Source: DASWJZ01 sp963805325
Lineage (GTDB): Bacteria; Pseudomonadota; Alphaproteobacteria; Rhizobiales; Afifellaceae
Assembly: GCA_963805325.1 (NCBI GenBank)
Contig: CAWDTS010000009.1
Coordinates: forward strand, 62,001 to 126,000
DNA length: 64,000 nt
Direction: 5' to 3'
Shown: positions 35,560 through 44,456 of the stretch, in pieces
How the letters are laid out: the number at the start of each line of letters is the position of its first letter
How positions within the stretch are numbered: position 1 is the first letter of the stretch
Notes under the pieces: model-generated
Told to the model about the DNA's origin: nothing
Databases searched by the model: none
The model's input: the letters and a program-made list of their open reading frames with translations, nothing else
Translations under genes and position numbers: made by a program

Positions 35560-36300
35560 ATGCGCGCCACGCGGATATTGATGGGCATGCCCATCACCGT
35601 CGATGTCGGCCTCGCCGACGGAGCGCTCCTCGACACCGTTTTCGGTCATTTCGAGAGCGTCGACCGCCGCTTCAGCACCTACAAAGACGACAGCGAGATT
35701 TCGGAGATCAATCGCGCAGCTCTCGCACAACAGAACTACAGCGAAGAGATGCGCGAGGTGCTGGCGCTCGCCGAGGCCACGAAGCTGGAGACCGACGGGT
35801 TCTTCGACATCCGCAAGGCTGACGGCTCGCTCGACCCGTCCGGCATCGTGAAGGGCTGGGCGATTCGCAACGCCGCGGCGATCCTCAGCCGCAAAGGCGT
35901 GCGCGACTTCTTCATCGACGCCGGCGGCGACATCCAGACGTCCGGCAAGAACGCGTCCGGCGAAGACTGGAGCGTCGGCATCCGCAACCCGTTCAACGAG
36001 ACGGAGATCGTCAAGGTCGTCTATCCGTGCGGCCGCGGCATCGCGACGTCGGGCACCTACGTTCGCGGACAGCACATCTACAATCCGCACGCGCTCTGCG
36101 CGCCGATCGCCAACCTCGTCAGCCTGACCGTCATCGGGCCCGACGTGCTGGAAGCGGATCGCTTCGCCACGGCGGCCTTTGCCATGGGCGAGGATGGAAT
36201 CGTCTTCATCGAGGCGATGCCGGGGCTGGAGGGCTATGCCATCGACAACGGCGGCCGCGCCACGCTGACCAGCGGCTTTGCAGCCTGTTGCGCGCCATGA
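35560..36300 (+). CDS. apbE: FAD:protein FMN transferase (ApbE/flavin transferase)
   Basis: 246 aa, shorter than many ApbE proteins and lacking an obvious lipoprotein signal. Features: MGMPITVDVG, FESVDRRFSTYKDDSEISEIN, ADGSLDPSGIVKGWAI, FFIDAGGDIQTSGKN and the C-terminal GIATSGTYVRGQHIYNP and GPDVLEADRFATAAFAMG. The family transfers FMN from FAD to a Thr in SGAT motifs, here most likely the upstream FMN_bind protein. Between FMN_bind (4 bp) and the membrane reductase (4-bp overlap). Confidence 0.92.
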   Translation: MRATRILMGMPITVDVGLADGALLDTVFGHFESVDRRFSTYKDDSEISEINRAALAQQNYSEEMREVLALAEATKLETDGFFDIRKADGSLDPSGIVKGWAIRNAAAILSRKGVRDFFIDAGGDIQTSGKNASGEDWSVGIRNPFNETEIVKVVYPCGRGIATSGTYVRGQHIYNPHALCAPIANLVSLTVIGPDVLEADRFATAAFAMGEDGIVFIEAMPGLEGYAIDNGGRATLTSGFAACCAP

Positions 36301-37808
36301 TGAAATTCATCGACCGGCTGCTCGACCACACCACCATGTATCGGCTGGTGCTTTACTATCTGATTGCGCTGGTCGCGACCGCACTGCTGCTCGGCTTCCT
36401 CGGCATCGGGCGGCATGATCCGACCTCCATCGCCTTCTCCACGGTCGTGATCCTTGCGACATGCTGGGTCACCAACCGGGTCTTCTCGCGCGTCTATGCC
36501 GTACCCGCGAACACGGAGTCGGTCTACATCACCGCCCTCATCCTCGTTCTGATCCTCGACCCGGTGACGGCTGCCGACGCGAAGGGCATCGGTGTCCTTA
36601 TCTTCGCCTCGGTGTGGGCCATCGCGTCGAAATTCATCCTCGCCATTCGCGGAAAGCACCTTTTCAATCCGGCGGCGCTTGGCGTCGCGTTGCCGGCGTT
36701 CCTGCTCGATTGGCCCGCGACGTGGTGGGTCGGCGGGAATCTTCCCCTCCTCCCGATTGTGCTGATCGGCGGCTTCCTCGTCGTGCGTAAGCTGCAGCGC
36801 TTCGACCTCGTGCTCACGTTCGCAGCAGTTGCGCTCGCAACGTCTCTCGCGACCGCCGCGCCGTCCGAATACCCGGCGCTCCTCGGCGAGATCCTTCGCT
36901 CATCGCCGCTCTTCTTCTTCGCGTTCGTGATGCTGACCGAGCCGTTGACCGCCCCGTCGGGGCGTCTGCTGCGCCTCACATTCGCGGCGCTCGTCGGCTT
37001 CCTGTTCGCGCCGAACGTTCACATCGGCTCTTTCTACTTCACGCCGGAGCTCGCGCTCCTCGTCGGCAACCTCTTCGCATACGTAGTGAGTCCGAAGGGG
37101 CGCTTCGTGCTGACGCTCGAACGGATCGAAGAGGCGGCCGCCGACAGCTACGACTTCATCTTCTCCTCACCACACAAGCTCGCGTTTCAGGCCGGCCAAT
37201 ATCTCGAATGGACCCTCGGGCTGAAGCGCCCCGACAACCGCGGCAACCGCCGCTACTTCACGCTCGCCTCGGCGCCGACTGAGGATAGCGTCCGCCTCGG
37301 TGTGAAATTCTATCCGAAGTCGAGCGCTTTCAAGCGTGCGCTTGGCGCGATGGAGCCGGGCGACACGATCTATGCCTCGCAGCTCTCCGGCAACTTCACC
37401 CTGCCGCGAAACCGCAACACGAAGCTTGCGTTTCTTGCCGGCGGCATCGGCATCACGCCGTTCCGGAGCATGCTGCAACACCTGATCGATGAAGGAGAGA
37501 AGCGGCCGATCGTCGTTCTCTACGAAGTCGAGACGCCTGAGGACATCGCCTATCGCGACGTGAGCGAGGCCGCGTGGCGGGAGCTCGACATCAGGACGAT
37601 TCACGCTGTCGAACGCGGCGCCAGGCGCGGCGAGTATCCGGGTCTGATCGACGCGCGGCTGGTGCGCAAGGCAATCCCCGACTTTCGCGAGCGCACGTTC
37701 TACATCTCCGGTCCGCAGGCGATGGTGAGATCGCTCCGACAGATGCTGCGCAAAATGGGCGTCCGCGACTCGCGCATTAAAGTCGACTTCTTCCCGGGCT
37801 TCGCTTGA
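36297..37808 (+). CDS. NqrB/RnfD-like membrane domain fused to a ferredoxin-NADP reductase-type domain
   Basis: 503 aa. Residues about 15-270 contain a set of hydrophobic helices with HLFNPAALGVALPAFLLDWPATWWVG and FFFAFVMLTEPLTAPSG, as in NqrB/RnfD. Residues about 275-503 are a flavin reductase module: RRYFTLASAP (FAD-binding RxY(S/T)), LAGGIGITPFRSML (pyridine nucleotide loop) and ISGPQAMVRSLRQMLRKMG. It overlaps the apbE stop by 4 bp. Together the three genes look like an NAD(P)H-to-periplasm electron route ending in covalently bound FMN. The terminal acceptor is unknown. Confidence 0.85.
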   Translation: MMKFIDRLLDHTTMYRLVLYYLIALVATALLLGFLGIGRHDPTSIAFSTVVILATCWVTNRVFSRVYAVPANTESVYITALILVLILDPVTAADAKGIGVLIFASVWAIASKFILAIRGKHLFNPAALGVALPAFLLDWPATWWVGGNLPLLPIVLIGGFLVVRKLQRFDLVLTFAAVALATSLATAAPSEYPALLGEILRSSPLFFFAFVMLTEPLTAPSGRLLRLTFAALVGFLFAPNVHIGSFYFTPELALLVGNLFAYVVSPKGRFVLTLERIEEAAADSYDFIFSSPHKLAFQAGQYLEWTLGLKRPDNRGNRRYFTLASAPTEDSVRLGVKFYPKSSAFKRALGAMEPGDTIYASQLSGNFTLPRNRNTKLAFLAGGIGITPFRSMLQHLIDEGEKRPIVVLYEVETPEDIAYRDVSEAAWRELDIRTIHAVERGARRGEYPGLIDARLVRKAIPDFRERTFYISGPQAMVRSLRQMLRKMGVRDSRIKVDFFPGFA

Positions 37809-37818
37809 GCCCGCTCCC

Positions 37819-38685
37819 TCAGCCGGCGGTGGACGCCCGCACCCACCACTCTGGCCGGCGCGCCCCAAGCTCCGTCGCGGCGGCGTCGGCGGCCGCGCGG
37901 TCGGCGTAGAGTCCGAAGCAGGCGGAGCCGGAGCCCGACATGCGCGCCAGCAGGCAGCCGGAGGTTCCGCGTAGCGTCTGAAGCACGGCGGCAATCTCCG
38001 GCGCGACCGCGCAGGCCGGCGGCTCAAGGTCGTTGCGACAGCCGGCGAGCCAGCCGGCAACCTCCGCAACGCCTGCCGGCGCAGCGGGCGGCTCCGGCAG
38101 CGGAGCGTTGTCGCGACTGGCGAGCGACTTGAAGACCTGGGCGGTGGAGACGGTGCGCCGCGGCCAGACAAGGACAAGCGGCAGCGCCGGCCAGTCCTTG
38201 AGCGGTTCGAGGATTTCGCCGATCCCGCGCGCGCGGAGCGCCTTTCCGGAGAGGCACATCGGCACGTCGGCGCCGAGCGTCAGCCCGAGCGCGCGCAGCG
38301 CCTCGGCCGAGACGGCGGCGCGACAGTGTCGGTTCAGCCCTGCAAGGACGGCGCCCGCATCCGCCGAGCCTCCGCCTAGCCCGGCGCCGGCCGGAATATT
38401 CTTCTCGACGCTGACGGTAATTTCCGGCGCGATGCCCGTGTGCTCGAAGAAGGCGGCCGCGGCCCGAAATGCAAGATCGCTCGCGTCTCCGGGCGCGTGC
38501 TCGGCGAACGGGCCTTTGAGCGTCAGCTTGAGCCCGGTGGCCGGGGCGATCGCGATCCGGTCGGCCACGTCGGCGAAGACGGCGATGCTGTCGAGCAGGT
38601 GATAGCCGTCCGCCCGACGGCCGGTCACATGGAGCGCAAGATTGACCTTTGCCGGCGCTGCAAGCGCCACGCCAGACTCGGACAT
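37819..38685 (-). CDS. ispE: 4-(Cytidine 5'-diphospho)-2-C-methyl-D-erythritol kinase
   Basis: 288 aa from ATG 38685 (MSESGVALAAPAKVNLALHVTGRRADGYHLLDSI). GHMP kinase of the MEP isoprenoid pathway: APAKVNLALHV and GYHLLDS at the N-terminus, the ATP loop IPAGAGLGGGSADAGAVLAGL, LGADVPMCL and the C-terminal RMSGSGSACFGLYAD. The IspB-type prenyl synthase, a user of the pathway, lies 2 kb upstream. Follows the TPR-LysM gene by 11 bp, so probably the same transcript. Confidence 0.96.
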   Translation of the reverse strand: MSESGVALAAPAKVNLALHVTGRRADGYHLLDSIAVFADVADRIAIAPATGLKLTLKGPFAEHAPGDASDLAFRAAAAFFEHTGIAPEITVSVEKNIPAGAGLGGGSADAGAVLAGLNRHCRAAVSAEALRALGLTLGADVPMCLSGKALRARGIGEILEPLKDWPALPLVLVWPRRTVSTAQVFKSLASRDNAPLPEPPAAPAGVAEVAGWLAGCRNDLEPPACAVAPEIAAVLQTLRGTSGCLLARMSGSGSACFGLYADRAAADAAATELGARRPEWWVRASTAG

Positions 38686-38696
38686 GGAAGAACGCG

Positions 38697-40593
38697 TCAG
38701 GTGTTGCCGTCGTGGGGGATGACGAGTTGCATGCCCGGGTAGATCTCGTTGGGGCTCTTTATCTGGTCGCGGTTGGCGTTGAAGATGGCCTCGAACGCGT
38801 TGCCCGACTTGAGCAGCGACGCCGCGATCTGCCAAAGCGAATCGCCCCGTTTCACGGTGTAGAAGCCGGAGATGGGCTGCACCTCCGGCGGCGGGTCGAT
38901 CAGGCGCCCTTCCGCAATCTTCTTCAGAACCAGGTCGAGCGCCGGGCCTTCCGCTCCGAAGTCGCGCGAATGGCGCCACTGGAACTGCGCTTCGAGCGGC
39001 CTGCCGGCCTTCCAGTAAGCATCGCCGAGATGGTCGTTAATGACGGGGTCGTCGGGGCGCAGGCTGATGGCACGGTCGAGCTCTTCCACCGCCTTGTCGT
39101 ACTGGCCGAGGCGGTAATAGGCCCAGCCCAGGCTGTCGACGATGTAGCCGTCATTCGGGCGAAGCTCGACGGCCTTCTTGATCATCCCCATCGCCTCGTC
39201 GAGATTCTCCCCCATGTCGATCCAGGAATAGCCGAGATAGTTCAGGACCAGCGGCTGATCGGGGCTGAGCTCCAGCGCCTTCCTGAAATCGGCCTCGGCC
39301 TGGGGCCAATGTTTCGTGCGCTCGTTGGCGATCCCACGGAAATAGAAGAGGCTCCAGTCGGCTGGGGTCGGCTTGCCGATCAACCCGATCGCTTGATTAT
39401 AGAGATCGGCCGCCTCCGCGAAGCGCTCCCGCCCGCGCAGCATGTTGCCGTAGGAAATATAGCTCTGGACGTCGTCGGGATTGCTCGCGATCGACTGCTT
39501 GAAGGCCTTCTCCGCTTCGTCCGTGCGGTCCAGGCGGTCGAGCGCGAGCGCAGCGCGGAGCTGCCCGAGCGCGTGGAACGGCACATCCGCCGGGATCGAA
39601 CTCGTAGGCCTCGATCGCCACCTCGCTCTGATCGCTCGCATCGAGCATGTTGCCGAGCGAAAGCGCGGCAAGTCCGCCGGCGATGTTCGGATCGAGATAG
39701 AGTGCGAGGCGAAGATAAAGCAGCGCTACTTCCGTCCCGCCCTCCTGGCCGATCGCTGCGCCAATGCCGGCAAGCGCCTCGGCCGCTCCCTCGACCGGCG
39801 TGGTGACCGTTGCCAGTTGAGCGCGGTCGGCCCGGACGTCGGCGAGCGAGGATTTCGCGAGCGCGTTGTCGGGATAGAGCGCAAGGAATGCGGTCAGCGC
39901 ATCCTCCGCCTCCTTCTTCTGGCCGGCGACGGCGAGCGCGCGCGCATAAGCCTCGGTGATGCGGACGGCGTTTGCGTCACGGCCGCGCGCGGCCGCCAGG
40001 GACTTCAGCGCGTCGTCGACGCGCCCGGCGGCAAGCGCGATGTAGCCGCTGTGCAGCAGCTTGAAGGGCTCGTACCAATCTTCGCCCTTGAGATCGTTCA
40101 GACTACCCAACGCCTGGTCGATCTCACCCTCGCCAAAGCGCGCCCAAGCCGCCACCAGCGCGTTGGTGAGGTCGGCGAGCACGCCGGCGCCCGTAATGCT
40201 CAATGCGTCGACCGCGTCGGGATAGTGGCCGAGGCGGATATCTTCGATCGCGGTCACCAGACGGGCCGGATTGTTGCTCGGTTGCTTTTCCCGAAGCTCC
40301 TTGGCGTAGGCGAGCGCGTCGCTCATGTCGCCGGCGCTGGCGCTGAGGACCAGCGCACGCTCAAGCAGGAAAAGGTTATCCGGGTCGCCTTTCAGCGCCG
40401 CGCGATAGAACCGCGCCGCGCTCGCCGTGTCTTTCTCGACGTCGGCCGTGCGCGCGGCGAGGTAGGTCCCGGCGAGACTCGTCAGATCGCGATCTTCGAT
40501 GGTGGTTTGCACCGCCAGACCTGCGGACGCCAGAACGACCGGCGCCGCGACAAGCGCCGCGAGCCCGCAAAAAGTGCGCGCGAATCGCGTCAT
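38697..40593 (-). CDS. Secreted TPR protein with C-terminal LysM domain, frameshifted
   Basis: Starts at 40593 with a signal peptide (FARTFCGLAALVAAPVVLASAGLA), then many tetratricopeptide repeats (ARFYRAALKGDPDNLFLLERALVLSASAGDMSDALAYA...). An extra A at 39599-39600 shifts the frame after AIEAYE; repair gives SIPADVPFHALGQLRAALALD and further TPRs (LNYLGYSWIDMGENLDEAMGMIKKAVELRPNDGYIVDSLGWAYY). The last about 50 residues are a LysM peptidoglycan-binding domain (FYTVKRGDSLWQIAASLLKSGNAFEAIFNANRD). Likely periplasmic. Overall about 630 aa. Confidence 0.85.
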
Positions 40594-40686
40594 TGCTTCG
40601 GGTTCCCTTGTTGTGTCTTTGGGATACCCCCAAGGGCATCCAGGAGCAATGCTCGCTTCCGGATGCCGCGGCTCCCGGCCTTCACG

Positions 40687-41703
40687 TCAATGTGCACGGG
40701 CAATGCAGAACGAGACCGCCTGCAGAAGCGCGGCCTTAAACCGCTCGTCCGGCAGCGGCGCCAGCGCATCGCGCGCCATGGCACCATAATGCCGCGCCCG
40801 CTCTACAGTGTCCTTCAGAGCGCGCGTCCGATTGAGGAGCGCGACCGCGTGGTCGAGGTCGTCGTCGACGATCGAACCCTTCACGAGCGTGCGCTTCCAG
40901 AACTCCCGATCCTCGTCGGTGCCGCGCCGATAGGCGAGCACGATCGGCAAAGTCACCTTGCCTTCCCGGAAGTCGTCGCCGACATCCTTGCCGAGGGTCG
41001 GCTTCTGGCCGCCATAATCGAGCGCGTCGTCGATCAGCTGGAAGGCGATGCCGAGATTGGCGCCGAACGAGCGGAAGGCGGCCCTGACGCCACGGTCGAC
41101 GCCGGCCACGATGGCGCCCACCTCGGCCGCGGCGGAAAAAAGCACGGCGGTCTTGGCGCGCACGACGTCCAGATATTCGTCCTCGGTTGTCTCGGTGTTC
41201 TTGGCGGTGGTGAGTTGCATCACCTCGCCCTCGGCGATGGTCGCGGCCGCGGCGGAGAGCACTTCAAGCGCTTCCAGCGAACCGACATCCACCATCATCT
41301 TGAAGGCCTGGCCGAGCAGGAAATCGCCGACGAGCACGCTCTCCTGATTGCCCCAGACAAGACGCGCCGCGCGCTTTCCGCGCCGCGTCTCACTCTCGTC
41401 GACCACGTCATCGTGGAAAAGCGTCGCCGTGTGCATGAACTCCACGCTGGCGGCGAGTTTCACCTCAGAGCCGCCGCGGTAGCCGCAGGCGCCGGCCGAA
41501 GCGATGGTTACCATCGGCCTCAGACGTTTGCCGCCGGAGTCGATCAAATAGCGCGCTACCTGCGGAATGAGCGCGACATCGGAGCTGGTCCGTTCCACGA
41601 CTAGGCGATTCACCTGCTCCATCCCGGCCGCAGTCGCCTCGACCAGCGGCGAGATCAGCGCGCTTTCCGACGGGGATTCCTCGAATGACAGGACAACGGC
41701 CAA
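40687..41703 (-). CDS. ispB: Polyprenyl (octaprenyl-type) diphosphate synthase
   Basis: 338 aa from TTG 41703. This start is fixed by an ideal AAGGAGG Shine-Dalgarno 5 bases upstream and gives LAVVLSFEE, matching the usual family N-terminus; a GTG at 41721 lies before that site. Trans-prenyltransferase motifs: GGKRLRPMVTIASA, first Asp-rich LFHDDVVDESETRRG, GDFLLGQAF, and second Asp-rich IAFQLIDDALDYGG. Makes the isoprenoid side chain of ubiquinone. Divergent from the DUF2007 gene. Confidence 0.95.
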   Translation of the reverse strand: MAVVLSFEESPSESALISPLVEATAAGMEQVNRLVVERTSSDVALIPQVARYLIDSGGKRLRPMVTIASAGACGYRGGSEVKLAASVEFMHTATLFHDDVVDESETRRGKRAARLVWGNQESVLVGDFLLGQAFKMMVDVGSLEALEVLSAAAATIAEGEVMQLTTAKNTETTEDEYLDVVRAKTAVLFSAAAEVGAIVAGVDRGVRAAFRSFGANLGIAFQLIDDALDYGGQKPTLGKDVGDDFREGKVTLPIVLAYRRGTDEDREFWKRTLVKGSIVDDDLDHAVALLNRTRALKDTVERARHYGAMARDALAPLPDERFKAALLQAVSFCIARAH

Positions 41704-41833
41704 AGGGGCCTCCTTGGACACGCCCGGACAATAGAACCGGAGGGCGACCGCACAAAGCGACACGATGGCACAATCGGGCCGGGCTACGTCAACCCACTTC
41801 GCCCGGCCCCGAGGAAAGGCTAGGGTCGTCCGT

Positions 41834-42052
41834 GTGATTGAGCTTTTGCGCAGCAACGACCCCGTTCTGATCTCCTTTGTCGATGCCCTCCTGAAGGAGG
41901 CCGGCATCGAGCACAGCGTCGTGGATCAGAACATGAGCGTCATGGAGGGCTCGCTCGGCATCCTGCCGCGCCGCATGCTGGTGGCGCGGCATCGGCTCGC
42001 GGACGCCCGCCGCATCCTCGCCGAGGCGGGGCTCGAACAGGAGCTTTCGTGA
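41834..42052 (+). CDS. DUF2007 domain-containing protein
   Basis: 72 aa from GTG 41834 (MIELLRSNDPVLISFVDALLKEAGIEHSVVDQNMSVMEGSLGILPRRMLVA), which matches the family start; the frame is open further upstream but unconserved. DUF2007 (putative signal-transducing) proteins are small ferredoxin-like alpha/beta folds of unknown role. The stop overlaps a GTG at 42049 (GTGA) of the following methyltransferase, so the genes are coupled. Confidence 0.88.
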   Translation: MIELLRSNDPVLISFVDALLKEAGIEHSVVDQNMSVMEGSLGILPRRMLVARHRLADARRILAEAGLEQELS

Positions 42053-42839
42053 CAGCAAGGCGGCGGCGCCCGAGATAGAGCGAACGCGCGACGCTTTCCT
42101 GGGCGGACGCCTCACGCTCGTACAGCCGCGCTCGGGTCATCGCGCCGGCCTCGACGCCGCGCTCCTGCAGGCGCTCGTCCCGGCCGACGCGGATGGCCTG
42201 GCGGTCGATCTCGGCGCGGGTGTCGGAACCGTCGCTTTCTCGCTCGCGGCGCGCGCGCCGGGCCTTTCCGCGGTCGGAATCGAGCGCGACGGCGGTCTCG
42301 TCGCCTGCGGGCTCGAGGCTCTCGCCCTCCCGGAGAACGCGGGTTTCGCGAAGCGAGTCCGCCTCGTCGCAGCCGAAATCGGCGCGCCGCCCACACTTCT
42401 GAGACAAGCCGGCCTCGTGGAAGGCAGCGCGGACTGGGTGCTCATGAATCCCCCCTTCGACAACGAGGGCAGCGGCACGCGATCTCCCGACCCCCTGCGT
42501 CGCGCAGCCCATATTGCTCGGGATGGGCTGCTCGCGGCCTGGGCGGCCGCGGCCGCGGCGCTCCTCAAGCCGGGCGGGACAATCGGCATGATCCACCGGG
42601 CTGAGGCGCTGGCGGAGGTGCTTCAGGCGCTGTCGCCTGATTTCGGTGGCGCGCTGGTCCGCCCCGTTCACCCGAAGGCTGGGGCTGCAGCAAGCCGCGT
42701 CCTCGTCACCGCTCGACGCGGACGGCGGTCGCCGCTGGCAATCCTGCCCGGCCTCACGCTCCACGCAGCCGGGGACGCATGGACGCCGGAAGCCGACGCC
42801 CTGCTTCGCGGCGAAACGGAACTTGCGGGAAGCACCTGA
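42049..42839 (+). CDS. tRNA1(Val) A37 N6-methyltransferase-like protein, frameshifted at the N-terminus
   Basis: From GTG 42049 the frame meets a stop within 10 codons, but restoring one A in the AA at 42057-42058 gives an open frame AAAPEIERTRDAFLGGRLTLVQPRSGHRAGLDAALLQAL. This continues to motif I VDLGAGVGTVAFSLAARAPG, SAVGIERD and the catalytic VLMNPPFD (NPPF, N6-adenine type), ending at 42839. Matches the TrmN6/YfiC family that methylates A37 of tRNA-Val. The GTGA overlap with DUF2007 supports the repaired start. Confidence 0.82.
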
Positions 42840-42899
42840 ATTGACTTTCAGATCATCGGGCTGGCCAAGTCGGCCGCATCACGGCATTTTCGGAAAACC

Positions 42900-43787
42900 A
42901 TGAGCGAAAACCCCACCTGGCGGAAAAGCGTACTTGAACCGATCGAGACTGGGCTGAAGCGAGTCTTTCCGGACTATGGCGCGCCGGTCGTTCCGGTCGT
43001 GCGGCTCTCCGGCGCCATCGGACGGGTGTCGCGATTCCAGTCGGGGCTGACGCTCGCGAGCGTCGCGCCGCTCCTCAAGAAAGCCTTCGCCATCCGCTCC
43101 GCGCCTGCCGTTGCGATCATCGTGAACTCACCGGGCGGCGCGCCGGTGCAGTCGCACCTGATCTACAAGCGCATCCGCACCCTCGCCGAGGAGAAGGAGA
43201 AGACGGTGATCGTCTTCGTCGAAGACGTCTGCGCCTCGGGGGGCTACATGATCGGCTGCGCCGGCGACGAGATCGTCGTCGATCCGGCCTCTATCGTCGG
43301 CTCGATCGGCGTGGTCAGCGCCGGATTCGGCTTCGTCGAAGCCATGCGCAAGGTCGGGGTGGAGCGCCGCATCTACACCTCAGGCGAGTCCAAGGTGATC
43401 CTCGATCCCTTCCAGCCGGAGAAGCCGGAGGACGTGGCGCGACTTCGTGCGATCCAGGAGGAAGTGCACGACCATTTCATCGAGATCGTCAGGACACGCC
43501 GCGGCGAAGTGCTCGCGAGAGACAAGGACCAGGAGATCTTCTCCGGACAGTTCTGGTCGGGAAAGACCGCGATCGCACTCGGGCTTGCCGACCGCACAGG
43601 CGACCTCCGCTCGGTGCTGCGCGAGCGCTATGGTGAGAAGGTGCGGCTCAAGCTCTTCTCCACCGAGCGAAGCTTTTTCGGCCGGGGAAAGGGCATGGGG
43701 ATCGGTGGCGCGCTCGGCGGCGCCTTGACCGGAGCACTCCTGTCGGAGCTCGACGAACGCGCGCTCTGGGAGCGCTACAGACTTTAG
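42900..43787 (+). CDS. S49 family serine peptidase (SppA/SohB-like)
   Basis: 295 aa with no clear membrane anchor. ClpP-fold motifs: IIVNSPGGAPVQSHLIYKRI, VEDVCASGGYMIGCAGDEIVVDPASIVGSIGV with the nucleophile Ser in ASGGYM, and YTSGESKVILDPFQP with the catalytic Lys. Such Ser/Lys peptidases degrade signal peptides and membrane protein fragments. The C-terminal GMGIGGALGGALTGALLSELDERALWERYRL may form a membrane-interacting helix. Followed 10 bp later by a conserved-looking 58-aa gene. Confidence 0.9.
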   Translation: MSENPTWRKSVLEPIETGLKRVFPDYGAPVVPVVRLSGAIGRVSRFQSGLTLASVAPLLKKAFAIRSAPAVAIIVNSPGGAPVQSHLIYKRIRTLAEEKEKTVIVFVEDVCASGGYMIGCAGDEIVVDPASIVGSIGVVSAGFGFVEAMRKVGVERRIYTSGESKVILDPFQPEKPEDVARLRAIQEEVHDHFIEIVRTRRGEVLARDKDQEIFSGQFWSGKTAIALGLADRTGDLRSVLRERYGEKVRLKLFSTERSFFGRGKGMGIGGALGGALTGALLSELDERALWERYRL

Positions 43788-43796
43788 GAGGCGAAG

Positions 43797-43973
43797 ATGC
43801 CACAGCTCATCATCGCGGCCGCAATTGTTGCCGGCGGTTGGTATGCTTGGAAGGTACTGAAGCGCGAAATGGCACGCGTCGACCGCGAGCTCGGCAAAAC
43901 GCGCGGCCGCCCGACCGAGACGCTGACCCAGGACCCGAAGACGGGTCGCTATCGCCCGCGTGGTGATTCCTGA
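43797..43973 (+). CDS. Small single-pass membrane protein (58 aa)
   Basis: ATG 43797 with a near-perfect AGGAGG site 5 bases upstream, TGA at 43971-43973. The N-terminus PQLIIAAAIVAGGWYAWKVL is one membrane helix, followed by a basic cytoplasmic tail ending TQDPKTGRYRPRGDS. It directly follows the S49 peptidase, so it is probably co-translated and may be its membrane partner. Function unknown. Confidence 0.75.
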   Translation: MPQLIIAAAIVAGGWYAWKVLKREMARVDRELGKTRGRPTETLTQDPKTGRYRPRGDS

Positions 43974-44018
43974 ACGCGGCGGCCGGTCGCTCGCCTCGCT
44001 AAACCAACGGCTCGCCGG

Positions 44019-44429
44019 CTATTCGCGCTTCTCGGCGTGGGTGCGTGGGGCGTTATAGGAGATCAGCTCGAGAAGCGACCCGTCCGGATCGCGGAAATAG
44101 ACGCTGCGGCCGCGACCGCGCGCAGCGCGTCGATTCACCGGGCCGAGCTCGATGCGAACGCCGTGCTTGTCGAGGTGCGCGATGGCCTCTTCGACCGGTC
44201 CGGGCCATTCGAAGCAGAGATCACTGCCGCCGGGCTGCACCGGCCGCTTCGCGACCGGCGTCGGGTCGATGCCGGGACCATGACAATTCAGCTGCGTATC
44301 GCCGAAGCGATAAGCCCAGCCGTCGCCCTGGCTGACCACCTCGGCCCCAAGCACGTCCCGATAGAAGGAATTCGAAGCGCCCCAATTTGAGACGCGGATC
44401 ACGCAATGGTCGAACCTTATCTTCGTCAT
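44019..44429 (-). CDS. VOC family protein (glyoxalase/bleomycin-resistance fold)
   Basis: 136 aa. Single vicinal-oxygen-chelate module: FDHCVIRVSNWGASNSFYRDVLGAEVV at the N-terminus with a metal-ligand His, QLNCHGPG, GSDLCFEWPGPVEEAIAHLDKHGV and the C-terminal SVYFRDPDGSLLELISY with the Glu ligand. Substrate unknown; members include extradiol dioxygenases, glyoxalases and antibiotic-binding proteins. 28 bp after the ETF-QO gene on the same strand but not clearly in its operon. Confidence 0.85.
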   Translation of the reverse strand: MTKIRFDHCVIRVSNWGASNSFYRDVLGAEVVSQGDGWAYRFGDTQLNCHGPGIDPTPVAKRPVQPGGSDLCFEWPGPVEEAIAHLDKHGVRIELGPVNRRAARGRGRSVYFRDPDGSLLELISYNAPRTHAEKRE

Positions 44430-44456
44430 CTGGTCACCCTGGCGGTCGTTGCGGGC

